Assembly (NCBI GenBank): GCA_949288265.1 | Contig: CASEJM010000018.1 | Span: forward strand, 1 to 34,830 | Length of the DNA stretch: 34,830 nucleotides | Source: an uncultured Pseudomonadota bacterium | GTDB lineage: Bacteria; Pseudomonadota; Alphaproteobacteria; Rs-D84 | Direction of reading: 5' to 3' | Shown here: positions 1 to 8,145 of the stretch, one piece after another | How the letters are laid out: the number at the start of each line of letters is the position of its first letter | Position numbering within the stretch: the first letter of the stretch is position 1 | Made by a program: the position numbers and the translations under genes | Notes under the pieces: generated by a model | What the model saw: the letters and a program-made list of their open reading frames with translations, nothing else | What the model was told of the DNA's origin: nothing | Databases searched by the model: none

Positions 1-11
1 CCCCTGCTTAA

Positions 12-86
12 GGTCCCATCGTCTAGCGGTTAGGACGTCAGATTCTCATTCTGAAAACACGGGTTCGATTCCCGTTGGGACTGCCA
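12..86 (+). tRNA. tRNA-Glu (anticodon CTC)
   Basis: A full cloverleaf can be folded. The acceptor stem pairs 12-18 with 76-82 (the first pair is G-T), the discriminator is G83 and CCA is encoded at 84-86. The anticodon stem 38-42/50-54 encloses the loop TTCTCAT (43-49), giving anticodon CTC at 45-47. The T arm GGGTTCGATTCCC is canonical. It reads GAG codons. No terminator or neighbouring tRNA is seen in the window, and 87-174 holds nothing recognisable. Confidence 0.96.
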
Positions 87-173
87 AATGTTTATTTGAT
101 GCAAAAATCTTACCGGATTTGATTTACGTTTATTATATAATTTTTATTTAATCGTTAAATCACATTTAATGAA

Positions 174-200
174 TTCAAAAAAACGCTTTTCTAAGCGTTT
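174..200 (-). terminator. Intrinsic terminator of gyrA-merR
   Basis: AAACGCTT-TTCT-AAGCGTTT (181-200) forms an 8-bp hairpin. Read on the minus strand it is followed by a run of T (plus-strand A run 175-183). Its first base overlaps the stop codon of the MerR gene. Confidence 0.8.
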
Positions 201-592
201 TATACAGATTTTAATAATTCTTTTGTTTTTTCCAGCATACTTATTGCTAGGTCAATTTGTTTTTTATCTATATCAGATATAACTTTAGAATTTTGTTGAG
301 CACTATCAACGATAGCAGATGAACCTTGCACAAATTCATCGGCTGATGTCGGTAAATTACCATCGCGCAGCAGCTTTTTCACCCCAGCAATTGTCAAACC
401 GTGCTTATACAATAAATCACGAATTACAAACAATCTATCAACCGTTTCTGCACGATAATAGCGACGCCCACCAGCACCAGTTGTTGGACGAATTGCAACT
501 GGAAATTGTTTTTCCCAATAGCGCAAAGTATGGGCTGGTACGGATAAGCGTTTTGATACCTCGTTTATAGATGCAAAATATTCGTTATCCAT
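200..592 (-). CDS. MerR-family transcriptional regulator
   Basis: A 130-aa DNA-binding protein. The N-terminal winged helix-turn-helix of the MerR family is clear: INEVSKRLSVPAHTLRYWEK, then a GGRRYYR wing and LTIAGVKKLL. The C-terminal third is a short helical, probably dimerising, segment without cysteines or an obvious ligand domain. The start is ATG at 592, preceded by AAGGA; the longer reading from 637 would overlap gyrA. It lies directly downstream of gyrA and probably shares its transcript. In many alphaproteobacteria a very similar small MerR protein follows ihfA, so its position here is unusual. Its target genes cannot be read from the sequence. Confidence 0.85.
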   Translation of the reverse strand: MDNEYFASINEVSKRLSVPAHTLRYWEKQFPVAIRPTTGAGGRRYYRAETVDRLFVIRDLLYKHGLTIAGVKKLLRDGNLPTSADEFVQGSSAIVDSAQQNSKVISDIDKKQIDLAISMLEKTKELLKSV

Positions 593-608
593 ACCAGTTT
601 CCTTTTTC

Positions 609-3359
609 TTAATTTTCTGACGTTTTCTGTTCGGCAACTTCTGCGTCTACTTCCGCTTCTTCCCCTTCATCACTAAGAATTGAAATTGCGGATACAACCC
701 GTTCATTTTCTGCGGTACGGAACAACGTAACACCAGCAGTTGCACGACCTGCAATACGTACATCTTTTACAGGCGTACGAATTATCTTACCGCCATCTGT
801 TACCATTATGATATCATTATCGTCGGCAACAGGGAACGAACCTGCAACAGCCGTATTTTTACCACCCAACTTAATATTTGCAAATCCGCCACCACCACGA
901 TGAGTAGTACGATATTCATAAGAACTTGTACGTTTACCGAAACCATTTTCAGATATTGTTAAGATGAACTGCTCACTTAAAGCTAATTCGCGCATTTTTG
1001 TGTCGTCTAAAACCAAAGAAGTTACTTCTTCCTCACCATCAGACTCTTCTTCAACGCCTGTCTCTGCACGACGCGCGGCACGACTTTGCTTTATGTATGC
1101 CGCACGAACAGCTGCATCTGATTCCCCGTGGTTTAACATTGCCATTCCAATGATGCGATCATCTTTACCAAGCGTCATACCGCGTACCCCCGTTGAATTA
1201 CGTCCTGCGAACACACGAATTTCAGGGACTGGGAAACGTATGCACCGACCGCGATACGTAGCCAAAAATACATCTTGATCTTCGTTGCAAGGCAACACAG
1301 AAATCAAAGAATCTCCATCATCCAGCTTCATCGCAATTTTACCGTTCGCTCGTATCGAGTCAAAATCAGACATACGATTGCGACGAACTGTACCAGACGC
1401 GGTCGCAAACATTAAGAAATGTTCTTTACCCGATGCACGTACGCGTTCTACATCTTCTTCTGGAACCGGCAAAATTGCTGTTATAGTTTCACCGTTTTCC
1501 AGCGGTAATAAGTTTACCAAAGGTCTACCTTTCGCAGCAGCTGCTGCTTCTGGTAACTTATAAGTCTTTAACTTATAACATAAACCCTTAGAACTAAAGA
1601 ATAATAATGGCGTATGAGTATTAGCAACGAATACCTGAACAACATAATCATCATCTTTCGTAGTCATTGCGTTACGTCCCTTACCACCGCGCTTTTGTGC
1701 ACGATATGTATCTAAAGATACGCGCTTGATATATCCCGTATTAGATACCGTTACAACCATATCTTCACGCGCAATTAAATCTTCTATATCTATATCAATT
1801 TCTGCGTCTGATATTTCTGTACGACGTGGACTTGCCCAACTATCACGCACAAGCGTTGTTTCATCACGAATAATTTGAATTATACGTTCATGACTGCCTA
1901 AAATATCCAGCAAGTCTTTTATCTGCGCCCCAAGTTCTACTAAATCCTCGTGCAATTTATCACGTTCCAACCCCGTTAAACGATGCAATTGCAATTCCAG
2001 AATTGCACGAGCCTGATCTTCAGACATATAAAACATGCCATCTTTGTATTCCGTATTTGGGTCATCTATTAATTGAATATAATTTTCAATATCAGATGCC
2101 CGCCAACCACGAGATACCAGCGCTTCGCGTGCCGCATCAGGGTTTGCGCTAGATTTAATAAGTTCAATAACCTCATCCAGATTACCAACTGCGACCGACA
2201 ACCCCAACAAAGTATGCGCACGATTACGGGCTTTATTCAAATCAAATATAGTACGACGACGAATTACTTCACACCGAAAATCAATGAATGCATCCAATAC
2301 ACCACGAACGTTAAACAGCATCGGTCGCCCACGATTCAACGCCATCATATTTACCGGAAAATTTGTCTGCATTTCTGTGTATTGGAACATATGGTTCAAT
2401 ACCACATCAGCAATTGCGTCTCGTTTCAATTCAATTACTATACGCAATCCTTCTTTTGATGATTCATCACGAATTTCTGAAATACCTTCTATACGTTTAT
2501 CCTTACTTAATTCCGCAATTTTCATAATTAATTGCGCCTTGTTTACTTGATAAGGTATTTCATCAACAACGATTGCTTGATGGTCATGGAACGTTTCCAT
2601 ATGAGTTTTAGCACGAACAATTATCGAACCACGTCCAGTAGTATGAGCCTTATAAGCACCAGAACGCCCCATTATAATCGCCCCTGTTGGGAAATCTGGT
2701 CCCGGAATAATTTCAAACAGTTCATCGTCTGTCAATTGAGGATTGTTTAAAATAGCCAAAATACCATTACAAATTTCACCAAGATTATACGTCGGAACGT
2801 TTGTTGCCATACCAACCGCAATACCAGAACCACCATTTACCAAAAAATTAGGAAATTTTGTCGGCAATACAACTGGTTCTTGTAAAGTACCATCAAAGTT
2901 AGGTTGCCAATCAACAGTATCCTTTTCCATATCGTCCATCATAGACGCGCCAAGCTTAGACAATCGTGCCTCTGTATAACGCATAGCAGCAGCCTTATCA
3001 CCGTCACGCGAACCAAAGTTACCTTGCCCTTGCACCAACATTTCACCCATAGAGAAATCCTGCCCCATGCGAACCATAGCTTCATAAATAGAACTATCCC
3101 CATGCGGATGATATTTACCCATAACGTCACCAACAATACGCGCAGATTTTACGGTTGCTTTATTTGCAGGTGCCACATCATTCATAACGTACAGAATGCG
3201 GCGATGCACAGGTTTACAGCCGTCTCTGACGTCCGGCAATGCACGGTCGACGATAACAGACATAGCATAGTCCAGAAAACTGGTCCGCATTTCATGTTCC
3301 AGGGAAGATTGCGGTATTTTTATTTCGTTAATTTCATTGATATTATTTGTTTCTGACAT
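609..3359 (-). CDS. gyrA: DNA gyrase subunit A
   Basis: The 916-aa ATP-dependent topoisomerase II subunit that cuts and rejoins DNA; it works as A2B2 with GyrB. The catalytic Tyr128 lies in [12 protein letters not shown]. The quinolone region reads [15 protein letters not shown], with Ser89 at the E. coli Ser83 position and Glu93 at the Asp87 position. The GyrA box (QKRGGKGR) is present and separates it from ParC. An acidic insertion (EEESDGEEE) breaks the C-terminal beta-pinwheel, as is common in alphaproteobacterial GyrA. The start at 3359 is chosen because AAGGG precedes it; a reading from 3419 adds 20 poorly conserved residues. The MerR gene follows 16 bases downstream. Confidence 0.97.
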   Translation of the reverse strand: MSETNNINEINEIKIPQSSLEHEMRTSFLDYAMSVIVDRALPDVRDGCKPVHRRILYVMNDVAPANKATVKSARIVGDVMGKYHPHGDSSIYEAMVRMGQDFSMGEMLVQGQGNFGSRDGDKAAAMRYTEARLSKLGASMMDDMEKDTVDWQPNFDGTLQEPVVLPTKFPNFLVNGGSGIAVGMATNVPTYNLGEICNGILAILNNPQLTDDELFEIIPGPDFPTGAIIMGRSGAYKAHTTGRGSIIVRAKTHMETFHDHQAIVVDEIPYQVNKAQLIMKIAELSKDKRIEGISEIRDESSKEGLRIVIELKRDAIADVVLNHMFQYTEMQTNFPVNMMALNRGRPMLFNVRGVLDAFIDFRCEVIRRRTIFDLNKARNRAHTLLGLSVAVGNLDEVIELIKSSANPDAAREALVSRGWRASDIENYIQLIDDPNTEYKDGMFYMSEDQARAILELQLHRLTGLERDKLHEDLVELGAQIKDLLDILGSHERIIQIIRDETTLVRDSWASPRRTEISDAEIDIDIEDLIAREDMVVTVSNTGYIKRVSLDTYRAQKRGGKGRNAMTTKDDDYVVQVFVANTHTPLLFFSSKGLCYKLKTYKLPEAAAAAKGRPLVNLLPLENGETITAILPVPEEDVERVRASGKEHFLMFATASGTVRRNRMSDFDSIRANGKIAMKLDDGDSLISVLPCNEDQDVFLATYRGRCIRFPVPEIRVFAGRNSTGVRGMTLGKDDRIIGMAMLNHGESDAAVRAAYIKQSRAARRAETGVEEESDGEEEVTSLVLDDTKMRELALSEQFILTISENGFGKRTSSYEYRTTHRGGGGFANIKLGGKNTAVAGSFPVADDNDIIMVTDGGKIIRTPVKDVRIAGRATAGVTLFRTAENERVVSAISILSDEGEEAEVDAEVAEQKTSEN

Positions 3360-3389
3360 ACTAAAAAATCCCTTGTTTTTAACACATAA

Positions 3390-3419
3390 AGAATAGCAAA
3401 TTTTTTGACTTTCGGTCAA
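3390..3419 (-). promoter_or_regulatory. Candidate gyrA promoter
   Basis: Minus-strand TTGACC (3419-3414), an 18-base spacer and TATTCT (3395-3390) lie about 30 bases ahead of the gyrA start. The -35 also forms one arm of a small inverted repeat, TTGAC-TTTCG-GTCAA. Confidence 0.5.
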
Positions 3420-3441
3420 GACATAAACCCTAAAAAAAACA

Positions 3442-3469
3442 TTGACAAATTATCAGTTTGTGATATCAT
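3442..3469 (+). promoter_or_regulatory. Promoter for the small-gene/rpmH operon
   Basis: TTGACA (3442-3447), a 16-base spacer and TATCAT (3464-3469), with an extended -10 TG at 3461-3462. The expected transcription start, near 3476, is only a few bases before the ATG at 3479. Confidence 0.75.
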
Positions 3470-3478
3470 TAACCTACT

Positions 3479-3667
3479 ATGATAAAATTTAAAGAAATGT
3501 TAGATAGCGCTAATTACGAAGTTGAAATGATGTTAAGACATTGTGATAAAAAAAATCGTTTTATGCGCGCGCATCTGGAAAGCACACAATGGAACATAAG
3601 AAGGTTAAAATCTATTATAGATTTAAAGGACAGATTTGTTTCACGTGTACAAAAACGCACTAAGTAA
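3479..3667 (+). CDS. Small basic protein of unknown function, probably leaderless
   Basis: A 62-aa, lysine- and arginine-rich, mostly helical protein with one cysteine and no membrane segment. I do not recognise the family. The -10 box ends nine bases before the ATG and no Shine-Dalgarno precedes it, so the message probably begins at or next to the start codon. A second ATG at 3497 is a weaker alternative. It is the first gene of a short plus-strand unit followed by a 31-aa membrane peptide gene and rpmH, which suggests co-expression with the translation apparatus. Its basic charge would fit nucleic acid or ribosome binding, but that is only a guess. Confidence 0.65.
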   Translation: MIKFKEMLDSANYEVEMMLRHCDKKNRFMRAHLESTQWNIRRLKSIIDLKDRFVSRVQKRTK

Positions 3668-3681
3668 AAGGAACGAAAATT

Positions 3682-3777
3682 ATGTTTTTACCATTCTGGA
3701 AGCTTTTTACAGCGATATTCGTCTATTACCTTATGCTAGAAGGTTTAAAAAAATTAGGTTTAGTAAAATCTAAATAA
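3682..3777 (+). CDS. 31-aa single-span membrane peptide
   Basis: A short open frame with an AAGGA Shine-Dalgarno (3668-3672) nine bases before its ATG. The product has one hydrophobic stretch (about residues 2-19, FLPFWKLFTAIFVYYLML) followed by a lysine-rich tail, so it would sit in the inner membrane with the tail in the cytoplasm. It lies between the 62-aa gene and rpmH, 14 bases after the former. It is too short for homology to be judged by eye; the ribosome-binding site and operon position support it. Confidence 0.55.
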   Translation: MFLPFWKLFTAIFVYYLMLEGLKKLGLVKSK

Positions 3778-3833
3778 AAAGGTTGCGTTTTTATAAAACC
3801 TGTGATTAAATAGGGGCACAAAAGGATTTTATT

Positions 3834-3986
3834 ATGGCAACGAAACGTACATATCAACCATCTAAAACACGTCGCGTACAAACGCACGGTTTTCGTGAAA
3901 GGATGGCGACCAAAGGTGGACGCGAGGTTTTAAGTCGTCGTCGCGCAGCGGGTCGTAAAAGATTAGCTGTAACAGCAGTAAAATAA
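3834..3986 (+). CDS. rpmH: 50S ribosomal protein L34
   Basis: A 50-aa basic protein with the full L34 signature: KRTYQPSK near the start, [16 protein letters not shown] in the middle and [10 protein letters not shown] near the end. AAAGGA at 3821-3826 is the ribosome-binding site. In most bacteria rpmH is followed by rnpA, yidD and yidC; here a terminator follows at once, and the upstream partners are two small unknown genes. The short N-terminal extension (MAT before KRTYQPS) and the C-terminal tail (AVTAVK) are slightly longer than in the E. coli protein. Confidence 0.97.
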   Translation: MATKRTYQPSKTRRVQTHGFRERMATKGGREVLSRRRAAGRKRLAVTAVK

Positions 3987-4013
3987 AAAAACCGCTATTG
4001 CGGTTTTTTTATT
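3985..4013. terminator. Bidirectional terminator between rpmH and the thioesterase
   Basis: AAACCGC-TATT-GCGGTTT (3989-4006) is flanked by A and T runs. It can end the plus-strand rpmH transcript and the minus-strand thioesterase transcript, whose stop codon begins at 4014. Confidence 0.85.
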
Positions 4014-4742
4014 TTATAATTTTTCCCACGTACAAATTACATACGCATGTTCTGTATCACCCGTTCTTATCTTATGTCGACTGATCAAATCATCAATTGC
4101 AACATCAACTGATACTTCTGGTGTATCGGGATTAATTTCCTTTTTAAAATTTAATTCTATACGTTTTAAAGCATGTTGATTACGATAAGCGTAACCCACA
4201 CTTTCTGTCGCCCAAACTGCATATACAGCATTATTTATATGTTGGTTAACATCTATATCATCAAAACGACATTTAAAAATGTGTGTTTTTACCGTATCAA
4301 AATCGGGGAATTTTTCAAACTTTCTGTCCCAAGCACGCTCTGGAATTATATTCCATGTAGCCAATTTTTCTTCCAAACGTAAAGGACGACGATTTTCCAT
4401 ATCAATTAAAATCCATTGAGATGTAGCACGAACCATTAAACGCCCGTCACTTCCGCGCACCTCAAAATCACGCGTTGCACGCAAACCATCATGCGCAGAA
4501 GGCCACGTAATAAAAGATAACTCTTCTGCTTCACGTGGCATTTCAACAATATCTACCAGATAGTGCGTTACAACCCACGCCATATTATTTTCTATTAAAT
4601 ACGTACGCCCGCACCCAAGAACCTCTGCATGAGTATCAGCAACACCCTGTAATTCGTTCATCAAAATTAAGGGGCGAACGTTACCGTACCTATCACACTG
4701 ATATGCCTGTAAAACACGTTTTTCTATATATTTTTCTTTCAT
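4014..4742 (-). CDS. Acyl-ACP thioesterase (FatA/FatB family)
   Basis: A 242-aa double-hotdog protein that would hydrolyse acyl-ACP and release free fatty acid in the cytoplasm. The catalytic motif of the second hotdog is visible as DIDVNQHINN (Asp164, Asn166, His168), with Glu180 downstream. The N-terminal hotdog carries the usual helix region (residues 23-45) and RATRDFEV-type strand. Length fits the bacterial form. AAGG lies nine bases before the ATG. It stands alone between the rpmH terminator and the DUF2147 gene. Family assignment is firm; chain-length preference cannot be read. Confidence 0.9.
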   Translation of the reverse strand: MKEKYIEKRVLQAYQCDRYGNVRPLILMNELQGVADTHAEVLGCGRTYLIENNMAWVVTHYLVDIVEMPREAEELSFITWPSAHDGLRATRDFEVRGSDGRLMVRATSQWILIDMENRRPLRLEEKLATWNIIPERAWDRKFEKFPDFDTVKTHIFKCRFDDIDVNQHINNAVYAVWATESVGYAYRNQHALKRIELNFKKEINPDTPEVSVDVAIDDLISRHKIRTGDTEHAYVICTWEKL

Positions 4743-4879
4743 TTATTCTACCTTTGACTACAAATTCTGTGCAACAACAAAATATCGTATTCCCAGCATG
4801 ATATCGCAGATTTAATTTCACGTGCCAAACAACAGAAACTGATGGTATGATTAACGTTTCTAATTCGACTTACGTTTTT

Positions 4880-5401
4880 TTATTTCCTGATTATCGGTTT
4901 CCAATCCGTTGTATCTATATTCTGTAATTCCACGGGTAAATCTGAATTAATTAGTACATTCCAAGTTTGCGTTCTGCCAAACGGACCAATTTTTCCCCGC
5001 ACTTGTAATTTATCGTTATTATCTTTCCATATTACACTTGAATACACACTTCCTTTTTTAGGGTCCATTATTTTACCATCTGTATATTCTGCGTCATCTG
5101 AATCCCATTCCATTCCCCATATGATATCCAGACCAACATACTTTGGATTACCCGATACTTTATCCGCAACTTTTACAGGGTTATTTACTGTTTCAGAAAT
5201 GTTTCCTTTTTCATCGTACAGCGCAACAATTCGCCCAGCTAAAACCGTATCGTCACCATCTTTGTATTCATATAACTTTACAATCGATTTAGGCAAATTC
5301 GTTTCATCGTCAATCGTCTGATACAGACCAATAAAAGGTATTTCCGCAAATGCGCCAAAAGAAAACAAAATACCTAAAATAGATATAATACACGCCTTCA
5401 T
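4880..5401 (-). CDS. Exported DUF2147 protein
   Basis: A 173-aa protein with a signal peptide (cleavage likely after FGAFA) and the DUF2147 pattern: GLYQTIDDE near the start, SIVKLYEY, LAGRIVALYD, GLDIIWGM, GKIMDPKKGSVYSSVIW and LQVRGKIGPFGRTQTW. Members are periplasmic or outer-membrane-associated beta-rich proteins of unknown role. The start is ATG at 5401 with AAGGG eight bases ahead; the TTG at 5407 adds two residues and is less likely. The 137 bases between it and the thioesterase hold no recognisable element. Confidence 0.85.
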   Translation of the reverse strand: MKACIISILGILFSFGAFAEIPFIGLYQTIDDETNLPKSIVKLYEYKDGDDTVLAGRIVALYDEKGNISETVNNPVKVADKVSGNPKYVGLDIIWGMEWDSDDAEYTDGKIMDPKKGSVYSSVIWKDNNDKLQVRGKIGPFGRTQTWNVLINSDLPVELQNIDTTDWKPIIRK

Positions 5402-5476
5402 AACCAAAACCCTTAAATATACCCGACAAATCCTATCATATTAAAAATAAAATTCAAGGTATTGTTGTTTATTTAA

Positions 5477-5504
5477 TTGACAAAGCACATGTTTGTACTA
5501 TAAT
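5477..5504 (+). promoter_or_regulatory. Consensus sigma-70 promoter
   Basis: TTGACA (5477-5482), a 16-base spacer and TATAAT (5499-5504): both hexamers are perfect. It points at the 133-aa frame starting at 5544. Confidence 0.75.
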
Positions 5505-5543
5505 AAAAACAATAAATAAAAAACTAAGAACAACCTATTTGTA

Positions 5544-5945
5544 ATGACAGACGGTCTCTTCTTTTTTTTATATTATTATGCCATACCGCAAAGCACGGTC
5601 TCTGTTGCTAATTACGAAACTTATTCTAGCTACTATTTTTATATTTCAAAGGGTATAGGTGAAAATACTTTTATAGAATTACATAGCTCGTATTCATATG
5701 CGGACATAAAAGAATGCTATGCAAATTACAAATTATACAAAGACGAGCAATTGATTGCAGAAGCCACCCAACCAGTTATAAACAAAAAAGCTTTAAGCCA
5801 TCCGACGTTAAAAATGAATACGGCGGATCAACTAGAAATTTTATTAAAACGTTGTTCTACAAAAATATTACTACAAGAAAAAATTTGTCAGAGAAATCAC
5901 ATGTTAAAAAGCATAATGAAAAATTCTAACCAAAGACATAATTAA
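5544..5945 (+). CDS. Hypothetical protein
   Basis: A 133-aa frame that I do not recognise. The first third is rich in tyrosine and phenylalanine (LFFFLYYY, YSSYYFYIS) and the rest looks like an ordinary soluble mixed helix protein ending in a basic helix. It sits 40 bases after a perfect promoter and ends three bases before the convergent comF stop, which supports a real gene. Against it, no Shine-Dalgarno precedes the ATG, and the first codons contain CAGACGGTCT followed by T-rich sequence, a word shared with the ppdK terminator. The promoter may instead serve a short RNA. Confidence 0.45.
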   Translation: MTDGLFFFLYYYAIPQSTVSVANYETYSSYYFYISKGIGENTFIELHSSYSYADIKECYANYKLYKDEQLIAEATQPVINKKALSHPTLKMNTADQLEILLKRCSTKILLQEKICQRNHMLKSIMKNSNQRHN

Positions 5946-5948
5946 ATT

Positions 5949-6707
5949 TTATATTGCTCTAACAATTCTACAAAACGTAACGCCGTAAATTTCTGCTGCA
6001 CCTGCTTTCTTTAGAACCCTATATAACTCTGCAAACGTAGCACCTGTCGTCATAACGTCATCTACTAACAAAATCTTACGCCCGCGAATTTTATCGGGCT
6101 TTAAAACATCAAATACCCCATGAACATTTTCTTTACGTTGTGCGGCATTTTTATGTCCTATATCTGGACGATATTTACGATAAATACTATTTAAATCTAA
6201 ATTAATTCCAAAAGCCCTTGCAATTGGGCGCGCCAATAAAGTCGCTTGATTATAACCACGATGAAAAAGACGCCTATATGCCAAAGGGACTGGAATTACG
6301 ACGTCTGGTTTAATATCCGCGTCACGCAAAGCCCATATCATAGCTCTTGCCATAAATGCGGCATACTTTATCCGACCGCTATGCTTAAACGGCAACATTG
6401 CTGTTCTTGAAGCCTCATCATATACGCAAGCAGACCTTATCAAATCCAACACGCAAATACCCGACGCACAACTAGGACATTTCGGGTGATTTCCTAAATC
6501 TAAATTTGCAGGAAACGGGTATCCACATTTTTCGCATTTTGGATTTCCAATCCAATTAAAAGACGTCCAACAGTCTGCGCACAATTCACCATTCATAGAA
6601 ACAGGTTCACCACATAACGGGCACGCAGCAGGAAATAAAAATTCGATAAAAAAACGCGCAAATTTTGAAATTGATTTTTTTGCGCGTTTAACATTTTCTT
6701 TTACCAA
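5949..6707 (-). CDS. comF: ComF-family phosphoribosyltransferase-like protein
   Basis: A 252-aa ComF homologue, linked to DNA uptake and handling of incoming single strands in competent bacteria. Two four-cysteine zinc ribbons are visible: Cys29, 32, 43, 46 and Cys58, 61, 77, 80. The PRPP-binding loop ILLVDDVMTTGAT is at 212-224. The start is TTG at 6707, overlapping the stop of the upstream gene by seven bases; no ATG occurs before the first zinc cysteines, so a non-ATG start or translational coupling is required. It is last in the run ftsW-murG-VSR protein-comF. No clear terminator is seen before the convergent 133-aa gene. Confidence 0.92.
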   Translation of the reverse strand: MVKENVKRAKKSISKFARFFIEFLFPAACPLCGEPVSMNGELCADCWTSFNWIGNPKCEKCGYPFPANLDLGNHPKCPSCASGICVLDLIRSACVYDEASRTAMLPFKHSGRIKYAAFMARAMIWALRDADIKPDVVIPVPLAYRRLFHRGYNQATLLARPIARAFGINLDLNSIYRKYRPDIGHKNAAQRKENVHGVFDVLKPDKIRGRKILLVDDVMTTGATFAELYRVLKKAGAAEIYGVTFCRIVRAI

Positions 6708-8074
6708 GACATACTTCTATAAGTTTTTTTACTAATCGTATCACCGAAAATATCCCTACGTTGTTTAGTCAACGTTTCATACTGATCCAATGATATCATA
6801 CGTAAAACCAAACCCTCTTCATCTCGTTGAGACAAAACAGGTAAAATACGTTGTTCTGAAATTCCGTTATCACGTAATACTTGTTCTACGATTGCTAAAC
6901 GACGGGCAGCCAACTTACGCGCTTCGGAATCATTTACAACACTTTGTGGTATAGAAACCTGAACGGCACGTGTTGGGTTACTTAATACAATACCAGAATA
7001 TTCGGTCAACAAGTTGTAATTATCACGGGACAACGCCGCATCTTCATTACGGAATTTTATTTTAATTTCCAACGGACGAATGCCACCTGCTTCCGACAAA
7101 TCACGTTGAGATTTAAAACCTTCTGCGTTTGCCGTCATATCACTTGCTTCATCAAATCTATCATCTATTTGAAACGTAGACAAATGCTTATTTTCCGATA
7201 AGAAAGTCTTTCTAAAAGCCTTACGCAGTTCACTTGGGCTCATCTGAGTCATTTCATCACGCGTCGTAATTATACGCGGTGATTCAGCACGCTTAACGGC
7301 CCGCACGACAACGTCATCAGATGCATCATTCATAGGAACCACCATACGAGACAACATTACCTCTTCTTCCTTAGAAGCAGAAGCATCGGCAATTTTTTTA
7401 TCTTCATCTGGTCTAGAAACCACGCCACGTGATACAACACGACGGGATTGAACACTTTCAACAGGTCTGACAACTTCGCTTACGCTTTCTTCGGCGCGTT
7501 TTTGTAATTCATTTAATCTAGCAATCTGAACATCTAATTCTGACAAAGGTTGTCCTGCTTTATCAGATTGTACTATTGACACAGGTTCGGTGCTACGAGC
7601 GCTTAATAACCTTTGGGACGCCCCATCCAAACTTTCTTCTGGCAGCGCATCATCTGAACGTATAACAGAAAACTCTTGTGGTGCAGGCAACCGAAGCGGC
7701 ATAACATCCGACGTAGAATGCGCCCATAAATCAGAACTAGGTCTACGAGGTGAAAGCACATCTGCTGATGCGATGATTTGTTCACCTGCATCCATCGACA
7801 TAGCCGGCTGTACCGATTGATTCACGGTACTACGAGAAACGACACCACGATTTACATTTTCAGCACGCGTAACTTTTCCGTCATTATTATCACTAGATGC
7901 AACAACAGGTTCTGATTTTTTTACCTGCGTTTCAACTTTTTTTAAAACCGGTTCACCAAACGCAGCCCGCGCCGACACCCCCCCAGCAGCAACGTTTACG
8001 ATTGGTAAGTTCACGCCTGCCACTGCAGGCAACACTACAAACAGCGATAATACAGAGATTGCAATCTGTCGCAT
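6701..8074 (-). CDS. Exported VSR-motif protein with a divergent OmpA-like C-terminus
   Basis: A 457-aa protein with a Sec signal peptide (cleavage likely after PAVAG, residue 20). Residues 30-280 are low-complexity and charged and contain the motif VVSR at 78-81, 213-216 and 218-221, also found in the two large exported proteins at 25524 and 28845. Residues 334-425 resemble an OmpA-like peptidoglycan-binding domain (IKIKFRNEDAALS, then SNPTRAVQVSI and AARRLAIVEQVLRDNGIS), but the usual GHTD segment is replaced by SVVNDSE, so wall binding is uncertain. The Shine-Dalgarno is AAGGAAGGAAAG. It overlaps comF by seven bases and follows murG. No named function is known to me. Confidence 0.8.
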   Translation of the reverse strand: MRQIAISVLSLFVVLPAVAGVNLPIVNVAAGGVSARAAFGEPVLKKVETQVKKSEPVVASSDNNDGKVTRAENVNRGVVSRSTVNQSVQPAMSMDAGEQIIASADVLSPRRPSSDLWAHSTSDVMPLRLPAPQEFSVIRSDDALPEESLDGASQRLLSARSTEPVSIVQSDKAGQPLSELDVQIARLNELQKRAEESVSEVVRPVESVQSRRVVSRGVVSRPDEDKKIADASASKEEEVMLSRMVVPMNDASDDVVVRAVKRAESPRIITTRDEMTQMSPSELRKAFRKTFLSENKHLSTFQIDDRFDEASDMTANAEGFKSQRDLSEAGGIRPLEIKIKFRNEDAALSRDNYNLLTEYSGIVLSNPTRAVQVSIPQSVVNDSEARKLAARRLAIVEQVLRDNGISEQRILPVLSQRDEEGLVLRMISLDQYETLTKQRRDIFGDTISKKTYRSMSW

Positions 8075-8095
8075 TTTTCTTTCCTTCCTTACTTA

Positions 8096-8125
8096 ATGAT
8101 AACGCAAAAAACGAATCGCAAGCAA
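8096..8125 (-). promoter_or_regulatory. Candidate promoter of the VSR/OmpA-like gene
   Basis: Minus-strand TTGCTT (8125-8120), an 18-base spacer and TATCAT (8101-8096), about 20 bases before the start codon and just upstream of the strong Shine-Dalgarno. The -35 is a weak match. Confidence 0.4.
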
Positions 8126-8145
8126 GTAGAAAAATGCATAATTTG

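Noticed and set aside
12-86. Reading the tRNA as Glu(TTC)
   Set aside because: The seven-base loop TTCTCAT, set by the five-pair stem 38-42/50-54, places CTC, not TTC, at the anticodon positions.
609-3359. Several plus-strand frames of 70-150 codons opposite gyrA
   Set aside because: They lie opposite strongly conserved GyrA codons, lack ribosome-binding sites and show no protein character of their own.
3360-4013. A replication origin near gyrA and rpmH
   Set aside because: No cluster of TTATCCACA-type DnaA boxes is present; the nearest partial match (TATCCACA near 6526) is single and inside comF.
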